Shown here piece by piece: positions 25,683 to 33,005 of a stretch of 35,213 nucleotides of DNA. The stretch covers positions 2,062,288 through 2,097,500 of the forward strand of contig NZ_CP007203.1 in assembly GCF_000340565.2 (NCBI RefSeq), in the 5' to 3' direction. The translations under genes and the position numbers were made by a program. The DNA comes from Nodularia spumigena CCY9414. Lineage in GTDB: Bacteria > Cyanobacteriota > Cyanobacteriia > Cyanobacteriales > Nostocaceae. Below the pieces are notes generated by a model. That model did not search any database, was not told the origin of the DNA, and saw only the letters and a list, made by a program, of their open reading frames with translations. Every line of letters starts with the position of its first letter. The first letter of the stretch is position 1.

Positions 25683-26348
25683 ATGAAACCTTTTATGCTA
25701 ATGAGTTCCATTCTGGCAGCCAGTTTAATTATCAGTGCGCCCACAGTTGTATCTGCTCACGTTGGGCATGGTGATGAATTTCAAGCAACGGGTGGCATTA
25801 ATCGCGTCAAAGTCAATGCTCAAACCGATGAACTATTAGGTATTGTGGTGACACCGATCGCCTCCTCTGGGGGATCTGCTGTGATGATTCCGGTGACGGC
25901 ATTGGTTGATGCTGATGGCAAGCAGCTAGTCTTTGTGCAGTATGAGAATTTTTATGAGCCAGTGGAAGTTACCACCGGTGAGACTAAAGGCGAACTAATC
26001 GCTATTACCAAAGGATTGTCAGTTGGTGAAAAACTTGTTACCCAAGGTAGTTTGTCGCTATATGCCGAATCGCGTAAAACCCAAACCGCCGATACAGCAC
26101 CAAGTCCAGATGCGATCGCCACTCCTAAAACTGATACAGCCCATGCTCAGGCAGATGCTCAAGGAATACCTCATAGCCATGATGCAAGCGGTAATCTCGT
26201 CTCACAGGCTGGTGAAACAACTCAGCAAGCAAGTGGTGGATTGCCGATGGGTATTTTAGCAGGAGTCGGTGGTGGAGTTGTGCTTGTGGGCGGAGCGATC
26301 GCTGTTGTTGTAGGTATGGGTAAAAAGAAAAGCGACTTATCTGAATAA
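25683..26348 (+). CDS. Short periplasmic adaptor-like protein of an RND metal efflux system
   Basis: 221 aa from the ATG at 25683, which has GAGGAG five bases upstream; a GTG at 25677 overlaps that site and is less likely. Signal peptide MKPFMLMSSILAASLIISAP...VSA, His-rich mature start HVGHGDE. Residues about 35-130 (VMIPVTALVDADGKQLVFVQ, TKGLSVGEKLVTQGSLSLYAESRK) match the C-terminal membrane-proximal part of CzcB-type adaptors. The lipoyl and alpha-hairpin domains are missing, so it is about half the usual length. A second His-containing stretch (GIPHSHDASG) and a C-terminal transmembrane segment with KKK tail follow. It may anchor next to the pump and bind metal rather than build the whole tunnel. 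The RND gene begins 21 bp downstream in the same operon. Confidence 0.8.
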   Translation: MKPFMLMSSILAASLIISAPTVVSAHVGHGDEFQATGGINRVKVNAQTDELLGIVVTPIASSGGSAVMIPVTALVDADGKQLVFVQYENFYEPVEVTTGETKGELIAITKGLSVGEKLVTQGSLSLYAESRKTQTADTAPSPDAIATPKTDTAHAQADAQGIPHSHDASGNLVSQAGETTQQASGGLPMGILAGVGGGVVLVGGAIAVVVGMGKKKSDLSE

Positions 26349-26369
26349 GACAGGAGATTTTTAATTGCA

Positions 26370-29300
26370 ATGTTGAACTCCATTCTGAATCAGATTCTCA
26401 AAAACTCCATTGCCCAGCGTTGGTTTATAGTTATCTGTGCGATTCTAGTGACGGTGTGGGGAGTGTTCACTGTCACACAGATGCCACTGGACGTTTTTCC
26501 TGAATTTGCACCCCCCCAGGTGGATATTCACACCGAAGCGACTGGACTAGCTCCAGAGGAAGTGGAATCACAAATTACTGTGCCGATTGAGAGTGCGGTG
26601 AATGGTTTGCCGGGGGTAACTACGGTACGATCTTCCTCTAAAGTCGGGCTGTCTATGGTGCAGGTGGTGTTTGACCAGGAAGCCGACATTTATAAAGCTC
26701 GGCAATCAGTGACAGAACGACTCCAGCAGGTGACAAATCAGTTACCTGAAGGGGTGCATCCGCCGGAAATTTCGCCGTTAGCATCGCCATTAGGCACAAT
26801 TTTACAGTATGCCTTTACTGTGAATGGGCAAGGGAAAACCTCGCTGATGGATTTGCGCCGTCTGGTGGATAGCACCCTGAGCAACCAAATTTTATCTGTG
26901 CCGGGAGTCACCCAAGTTACTGTTTACGGTGGGGATGAACGACAAGAACAAGTATTAGTTGATCCAGAAAAATTGCGATCGCTTAATGTTTCCCTGACCG
27001 AAGTGACTAATGCTGCTAAAAGCGCAAATTCTAACGCTCCTGGTGGATTTCTCATTGGTGGTGGTCAAGAACTTTTAGTACGCGGTATTGGGCAGGTAAA
27101 ATCAATTGCAGACTTGCAGCAATCAGTGGTCAAGGTGCAAGATGGGAAACCGATTTTGCTCAAAGATGTGGCGGAAGTAAAAACGGGTGCAGCACTGAAG
27201 CGGGGAGACGCTAGTTTTAATGGGCAGCCGGCTGTGGTGATGATGATTAACAAACAGCCTGATGTCGATACTCCGACGGTGACAAAAGCAGTAGAAGCGA
27301 TGCTGCAATCGTTGCAGGACACATTTCCCCCTGATGTGCAGATGGCGCGGACGTTCCGGCAGTCTAACTTTATTGATACTGCCATTGCCAATGTCAGCAG
27401 TTCCCTAATTCAAGGCATCATCATCGTGTCGGTGATTATGCTGTTATTTCTGATGAATTGGCGTACTGCCGTAATTACTCTGAGTGCAATTCCTCTGTCT
27501 CTGTTGATTGGCTTAATGTTCATGAAAGCTTTTGGCTTGGGCATTAACACCATGACCTTGGGCGGTTTAGTCGTAGCCATTGGTTCAGTTGTGGATGACT
27601 CAATCGTGGACATGGAGAACTGCTATCGGGGACTGCGAACCAATCAGGCACAGGGCAACCCGAAGCATCCCTTTGAGGTGGTGTATGAAACCTCTGTACA
27701 GGTGCGGTTAGCCGTGATTTTTTCCACAGTGATTATCGTAGTCGTTTTTGCACCAATTTTTAGTTTGACGGGCGTTGAAGGCAACATTTTTGCACCGATG
27801 GGTTTTGCATATTTGCTTTCCATCTGCGCGTCTACTTTGGTGGCCATGACCCTTTCACCTGCCTTGTGTACCATTCTGCTGGCAAATCAAACCCTACCGC
27901 AAGAAGGTACATTTATCTCACGTTGGGCAGAACGGTTATATAGTCCATTGTTAAATCTGTCGCTGCGATCGCCCCAAATTATTCTGGGTGTAGCACTTGC
28001 CGCCTTGGTTGCTGCTTTTGCGATTATTCCCTCCCTGGGACGGGTGTTTTTGCCGGAATTTCAGGAGAAATCATTGGTTAATTCAATGGTTTTATTTCCA
28101 GGAGTTTCCCTCGATATGACCAATCGGGCTGGGATAGCACTGTCTAGTGCGCTTAAAGATAATCCTTTGTATGAGTGGGTGCAAGTACGGGCAGGACGCA
28201 CTCCAGGAGATGCAGATGGGGCGGGAGTGAGTATGGCTCATGTGGATGTAGAATTGAGCGATCGCGCCCTCGAAGACCGGGAAGCCAGTATTAAACAATT
28301 GCGGCAAGAGTTTAATAAACTGCCTGGTGTAGCATCTAACATTGGTGGATTTATTTCTCACCGTATGGATGAAGTGTTATCTGGGGTGAGAAGTGCGATC
28401 GCTGTGAAAATCTTTGGCCCGGATTTAACAGAACTGCGAAAGATTGGCGAACAAGTGCGAGATGTGATTCAGCCCATTGCTGGGGTTGTAGACTTGCAGC
28501 TTGAACCCCAACTGCCCATTCGTCAGGTACAAATTCATTATGATCGCGCAGCTGCTGCAACCTATGGATTGAGTATGGAGCAGTTGTCAAATGTGGTGGA
28601 AACTGCTTTAAATGGTCGTGTAGTGTCGCAAGTGGCTGAAAATCAGCAGCTTATTGATATTTCTATCTCCTTGACGGAGAAAGCCCGCAATAGTTTAGAT
28701 GCCATTCGCGCTATTCCCATCACTACCCCTACTGGGCAAACTATCCAATTGGGTGTGGTTGCTAAAGTAGAGTACGGTATGGGAGCAAATGTTGTAAATC
28801 GGGAAGATGTGTCACGGCTAATTGTTGTTTCGGCAAATGTGGCCGAGCGCGATTTGGGCAGTGTCGTTGGCGATATTCAATCCCAAATTCAACAGAAAAT
28901 CAAACTCCCCAATGGCTATTTCATCCAATACGGTGGACAGTTTGAATCGGAGCAGCGTGCTAGTAATAATCTCCTGGTATTTAGTATCTTGGCAGCGATC
29001 GCCATTGCGGTGTTGATGTTCTTCTCTGTTAAATCCCTCCCCGCGACAATCGCCATCATGCTCAATCTGCCTTTGGCTTTGGTGGGTGGTATTATCTCCA
29101 TTGCTTTGAGTGGCGGTGTGATGTCGATCGCCTCTTTGATTGGATTCATTACCCTATTTGGTGTTGCTGTCCGCAATGGTTTGTTGTTGGTAGACAACTA
29201 TAACAATAAGTTTGCTCAGGGAATGCCTCTTAAAGATGTGATTGTTAAAGGTTCTCTAGAGCGAGTTAATGCTATCCTGATGACCGCACTCACTTCTGCG

Positions 29301-29489
29301 CTGGGGATGCTGCCTTTGGCGATCGCCAGTGGCGCTGGAAATGAAATTCTGCAACCCTTAGCAATTGTAGTTTTGGGTGGTTTATTTACTTCTACAGCTT
29401 TGACTTTATTGGTTATTCCGGCTCTTTACGCCAAATTTGGCAAACAATTGATGCCTCAACAGAAAAGCGTTTTGGTTAACCAAAAATAG
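26370..29489 (+). CDS. RND family heavy-metal efflux pump (CzcA/NrsA-like)
   Basis: 1039 aa, normal for HME-RND. Inner-membrane proton antiporter; substrates are taken from periplasm or cytoplasm. First transmembrane helix about 18-36, two large periplasmic loops (about 40-335 and 560-860) and the usual twelve-helix layout. The PLDVFPEFAPPQVDIHTEATGLAPEEVESQITVPIE start is characteristic of the metal group. In helix 4 the motif is VVAIGSVVDDSIVDMEN, with D409 and E416 equivalent to CzcA D408 and E415; the first acidic residue of the classic DFG signature is replaced, so Co/Zn/Cd specificity should not be assumed; Ni (NrsA) or monovalent metals are alternatives. No outer-membrane channel gene follows. 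Probably controlled from the operator candidate upstream, by RppA or a relative. Confidence 0.92.
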   Translation: MLNSILNQILKNSIAQRWFIVICAILVTVWGVFTVTQMPLDVFPEFAPPQVDIHTEATGLAPEEVESQITVPIESAVNGLPGVTTVRSSSKVGLSMVQVVFDQEADIYKARQSVTERLQQVTNQLPEGVHPPEISPLASPLGTILQYAFTVNGQGKTSLMDLRRLVDSTLSNQILSVPGVTQVTVYGGDERQEQVLVDPEKLRSLNVSLTEVTNAAKSANSNAPGGFLIGGGQELLVRGIGQVKSIADLQQSVVKVQDGKPILLKDVAEVKTGAALKRGDASFNGQPAVVMMINKQPDVDTPTVTKAVEAMLQSLQDTFPPDVQMARTFRQSNFIDTAIANVSSSLIQGIIIVSVIMLLFLMNWRTAVITLSAIPLSLLIGLMFMKAFGLGINTMTLGGLVVAIGSVVDDSIVDMENCYRGLRTNQAQGNPKHPFEVVYETSVQVRLAVIFSTVIIVVVFAPIFSLTGVEGNIFAPMGFAYLLSICASTLVAMTLSPALCTILLANQTLPQEGTFISRWAERLYSPLLNLSLRSPQIILGVALAALVAAFAIIPSLGRVFLPEFQEKSLVNSMVLFPGVSLDMTNRAGIALSSALKDNPLYEWVQVRAGRTPGDADGAGVSMAHVDVELSDRALEDREASIKQLRQEFNKLPGVASNIGGFISHRMDEVLSGVRSAIAVKIFGPDLTELRKIGEQVRDVIQPIAGVVDLQLEPQLPIRQVQIHYDRAAAATYGLSMEQLSNVVETALNGRVVSQVAENQQLIDISISLTEKARNSLDAIRAIPITTPTGQTIQLGVVAKVEYGMGANVVNREDVSRLIVVSANVAERDLGSVVGDIQSQIQQKIKLPNGYFIQYGGQFESEQRASNNLLVFSILAAIAIAVLMFFSVKSLPATIAIMLNLPLALVGGIISIALSGGVMSIASLIGFITLFGVAVRNGLLLVDNYNNKFAQGMPLKDVIVKGSLERVNAILMTALTSALGMLPLAIASGAGNEILQPLAIVVLGGLFTSTALTLLVIPALYAKFGKQLMPQQKSVLVNQK

Positions 29490-29553
29490 TCAAACTAATG
29501 ATGCTGTGATTGATGTAATAAGACTGTGTTTTAAAGGTGATAACCTTGAAAAA

Positions 29554-31056
29554 TCAAAACAGTCGCCAACTAGATTCATTTTCCACAAATTGCACCAGCC
29601 AATCCTTCACACTCCGGGTAGCGCGACAATCATCTTCGTTGTAACTTTGAATAATATCCAGCAAAGTGCGATCGCCTGTTTCTAGCCACTGGTCATACCA
29701 GTAAATACACTTAGCACCACTAGCTTCTTTTTCCCGCCACTCAAAGCCCAACCAGCGAGCAATGGCTTTCAGGGCATAACTTTCTATAGGTAAAGCGACG
29801 CTTTTAGTTAATTGTTCATATACATCCACAAAACGATTTAATACAGGACGCACCGAAGAATTGGGAGTGCTGTAAAGTTTCGCTAACCTTTTAACTGTAT
29901 CAACTTCATACACACAAAAATGATAAATTGGCGCATCAGGATATTGCCAAACCAAATCTAGAAATTGCTGCCAAATTAATGCTTCCTCTTCTGGTTTCTC
30001 TGCTAGAAACGAATAAAACTTTTCTGTATTTTCTTGCTTATCAACAACCAAAATTCCCAAAAGATAATCTAAATCCAAATCTGGTTGTGCTTCAATATCA
30101 AAATAAAGCTCTACAGGAGCCGTAAATGTCAGATCCTCAGTTGGTAACGAATCAGGTAAAATAAATGGCCGTCTTTGCAGTACAGATTGCGCTTGTACAA
30201 TCAACTTGGGTGCGACTAAGCTGGTGAAACCAGGAAGGTTTTCCAAGGTGAGAGGACTGGTATGAGCGAGAGATTCCACAGTGTTGATAGATAGAGCTTG
30301 GAGTTGTTCGTAGCGAACAGGTGTGACTCCTGGTAACAAAGAAAGATGTTGCTGTGATTGCGCGATCGCATAACATTGATTATACCAATGGCAAAGATTG
30401 CACTTCTGACGAGAAATAAATACTTCTGGTGGTTCTGGTAACTCTAATGCTTGGATAAACTCCCACAAAATGCTCTGCATTTTTGGTATCCATTTGGATA
30501 AATCCACTGCATACTCCCTGTCTTTGGTACGCAACAGCAGCCAAGCTATTTCCGGCGTAATTTCCTGCACCTGTGCCAATACTTGAGCGTGAAACGCCAC
30601 CACAACTTGATATTCTTGCTTAGGACGCTTACCCAATTCGATATTTGTTGGTACATACATCCAATCGCCAAACCGGGACTGTCCTCGCTGTTTTACCAGT
30701 AAATCAGGGCGACTGAGGAGAGTGTATTCTAAAGATGGGGAAATATCTTGATTTTCCGGATCTGCCAAATTTTGGTAATTGGCTAACAGCACACCGCGAT
30801 AAATATACTCAACTCCATGCTGCATCAATTCTAAAGTCGCCGCGTGACCTGCGTCCCAGTCACCCCGTGAGTAATTTGGTTTGTGATAATAACCCAACTC
30901 TGCCAAAATACTCTTACGATGAGCGATTTTATCTTGTTGTAATTTGAGTAGCAACTCATTGGGCGCATCACGCTGAGGTTTATCGCCGTGAGCATCTAAG
31001 ACAGGTCGGCGTTTACAGCGTTGATATTGCAGTAGGTGTTCAGCATTGATTAACAT
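29554..31056 (-). CDS. TM0106-family RecB-like nuclease with RNase H-like domain
   Basis: 500 aa. The N-terminal half has a RecB/Cas4-like PD-(D/E)xK layout (RPDLLVKQRG with Asp near 117, then the NIELGKRPKQEYQVVVAFHAQVLAQ helix) and four cysteines arranged as in Cas4/AddB iron-sulfur nucleases: C14 in YQRCKRRP and a C-x2-C-x5-C near 230. A short helix-hairpin-helix-like part follows (LLPGVTPVRYEQLQAL, LENLPGF). The C-terminal half is an RNase H-like exonuclease (YFDIEAQPD carrying DxE; YNEDDCRAT with the last acidic pair), as in PF13482/YprB. A DNA repair role is usually assumed but untested. Convergent with the efflux operon, 64 bp apart, no obvious terminator. Confidence 0.88.
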   Translation of the reverse strand: MLINAEHLLQYQRCKRRPVLDAHGDKPQRDAPNELLLKLQQDKIAHRKSILAELGYYHKPNYSRGDWDAGHAATLELMQHGVEYIYRGVLLANYQNLADPENQDISPSLEYTLLSRPDLLVKQRGQSRFGDWMYVPTNIELGKRPKQEYQVVVAFHAQVLAQVQEITPEIAWLLLRTKDREYAVDLSKWIPKMQSILWEFIQALELPEPPEVFISRQKCNLCHWYNQCYAIAQSQQHLSLLPGVTPVRYEQLQALSINTVESLAHTSPLTLENLPGFTSLVAPKLIVQAQSVLQRRPFILPDSLPTEDLTFTAPVELYFDIEAQPDLDLDYLLGILVVDKQENTEKFYSFLAEKPEEEALIWQQFLDLVWQYPDAPIYHFCVYEVDTVKRLAKLYSTPNSSVRPVLNRFVDVYEQLTKSVALPIESYALKAIARWLGFEWREKEASGAKCIYWYDQWLETGDRTLLDIIQSYNEDDCRATRSVKDWLVQFVENESSWRLF

Positions 31057-31284
31057 TCCTTTAAGTTAACAAGAATTAGAGAAAACTGGTCATGTTCCAG
31101 ACAGCGAAACTGGCTGTAAATCAAAATATACCCTCTAACTCACATAACTTACGCAAAAGACCTCCCAAACCCTCATAACTCAGCGTACTCTGTGTCCTCT
31201 GTGGTTCGTTTCATCCAACTTATTCCTGATTCCGTGGGACAGTGAGAAACTAGAAAAGTGAAAAGATAGGTATTTTGAAGATTT

Positions 31285-32475
31285 ATGACTAATATTTCGG
31301 CTGCAAAAACTAAATTACATCAACATCGCGCCCAATTTCCCGCTTTAGGGAATAAGACTTATTTTAATTATGGCGGACAAGGGCCGATGGCTCAAGGGGC
31401 GATGGATGCCATTACGCAAACTCAAGCTGACATCCAACACAGTGGCCCTTTTGGGAATGAAGCCTACGCCAAAGTTTCTCAAGCCAAGGAAAATCTCAGA
31501 GATGCGATCGCCTCCCAGTTGCAAGCACCACAAGAAAGCATTACCCTAACAGAAGATGTTACAGTTGGCTGCAATATTGCCATGTGGGGGATTGACTGGC
31601 GCGCTGGCGACCATATGCTACTTTCAGACTGTGAACACCCAGGAGTAATTGCTGCATCCCAGGAAATCGCCCGCAGATTTGCTGTAGAAGTTACCACCTG
31701 TCCCCTGCAAGAAACTTTAAATACAGGCGATCCCGTCACAGTCATTGCTCAACACTTACGCCCCAATACTCGCCTAGTAATTTTAAGTCATGTCTTTTGG
31801 AACACAGGACAAGTTTTACCACTTGACAAAATTGTTGAAGTATGCAGAGCTAATAATTCATTAGTTCTCGTAGATGCAGCCCAGTCTGTGGGATTATTAC
31901 CTTTAAATTTAACCGAATTGGGGGCAGATTTTTATGCCTTCACAGGACACAAATGGTTATGTGGTCCTGCGGGTGTAGGTGGTTTATTCGTCCGTCCCGA
32001 AGCCAGAGAAAAATTACAGCCTACATTTATCGGCTTACGTGGGATTGTGGTAGATAGTCAAGGTAAACCAGTGAATTGGCAACCTGATGGACGAAGATAT
32101 GAAGTATCAACATCCGCGACTCCATTGTATGTTGGTTTAACACAGGCGATCGCCATTCATCAGCAATGGGGAACCGCACAAGAACGTTATCAGCAAATCT
32201 GCCGTAACAGTGAGTATCTTTGGCAACAATTGGGGACATTACCCGGCGTTCAACCTCTGCGAACCTCTCCACCCGAAAGCGGGATAGTTTCCTTCCAACT
32301 CAATCAGCCAAAATCGGGAGTCCATTTCAAATTAGTGCAATTCTTAGAAACACAAAGAATATTAACGCGGACAATTGCCGATCCTGACTGTATCCGCGCC
32401 ACCGTCCATTACTTAACTCTAGAATCAGAAATTGACCAATTAATAGAGGGTGTACAAAAGTTTATCCAGACGTAA
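31285..32475 (+). CDS. L-cysteine/cystine lyase C-DES-like (class V aminotransferase fold)
   Basis: 396 aa PLP enzyme. PLP lysine K223 in FTGHKW, the same number as in Synechocystis C-DES; D197 in VLVDAAQS binds the pyridine ring; DCEHPG (115-120) and SHVFWNTGQVLPL (168-180) match C-DES closely. C-DES splits cystine to cysteine persulfide, pyruvate and ammonia and can supply sulfur for Fe-S cluster assembly; it lacks the catalytic loop cysteine of SufS/NifS, and none is seen here either. The TIADPDCIRATVHYLT end is also as in C-DES. Cytoplasmic. Single gene; a GAAGATTT weak ribosome site precedes the ATG. A cysteine desulfurase role is the main alternative. Confidence 0.88.
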   Translation: MTNISAAKTKLHQHRAQFPALGNKTYFNYGGQGPMAQGAMDAITQTQADIQHSGPFGNEAYAKVSQAKENLRDAIASQLQAPQESITLTEDVTVGCNIAMWGIDWRAGDHMLLSDCEHPGVIAASQEIARRFAVEVTTCPLQETLNTGDPVTVIAQHLRPNTRLVILSHVFWNTGQVLPLDKIVEVCRANNSLVLVDAAQSVGLLPLNLTELGADFYAFTGHKWLCGPAGVGGLFVRPEAREKLQPTFIGLRGIVVDSQGKPVNWQPDGRRYEVSTSATPLYVGLTQAIAIHQQWGTAQERYQQICRNSEYLWQQLGTLPGVQPLRTSPPESGIVSFQLNQPKSGVHFKLVQFLETQRILTRTIADPDCIRATVHYLTLESEIDQLIEGVQKFIQT

Positions 32476-32622
32476 TGAGTGAAAACCTGCTATATTTTCA
32501 AGTGTCCCATCTTACAGAAATCTATAGATTAAAGGACAAGGAAAAGTAACTTAATAACTGTTCAGATATTCAAATTATTAAGTTGCTGTTTCAAGAAGAC
32601 CATTCAAGTAAACAGGATATCA

Positions 32623-32905
32623 ATGAATCGTTTCAATTACATAAACAAGATAATCTTGATTGCAATCGTTGCGATTGTACTTACAGTCAGTCCGGCACTA
32701 GCAAGGAATAATTATCGATATGAAATCTGCGGTGCAGACCAGTCTAACTCAGTATCCGGTGTGGAATCTCGTGGAGTAAACAGGTTGGTTAGTGATTTTT
32801 GACCGCCGTGCTGATGTCCCACCTATGAGTGAGAGAAGCACCACAGAAATTGCCATTAGTCCCCAGGGCAGAAATATTACAGTAATTCGGGGTTGGTTCG
32901 AGTAG
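32623..32905 (+). pseudogene. Small secreted protein disrupted by one-base frameshift
   Basis: Starts MNRFNYINKIILIAIVAIVLTVSPALARNN, a clear signal peptide with ALA cleavage site. The first frame stops at 32802 after 59 codons. Removing one base (an A near 32791) gives LVVIFDRRADVPPMSERSTTEIAISPQGRNITVIRGWFE and a stop at 32903-32905, i.e. a protein of about 93 residues with a natural-looking end. The frameshift lies just before a T5 run, so a sequencing error is also possible. One cysteine in the mature part. Function unknown. Confidence 0.6.
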
Positions 32906-33005
32906 GGTGAGTTAGGCGCTACGACATGATTTTTTCAAACCAATAATTCATACACCGTAACCCACCACAGAGACAGCTATGCTATCAGTACCAGGCTAAA
33001 ATAGC

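Noticed and set aside
27065-27391. Antisense open frames in the RND gene
   Set aside because: Shadow frames opposite a strongly conserved membrane protein; no start signals or recognisable domains.
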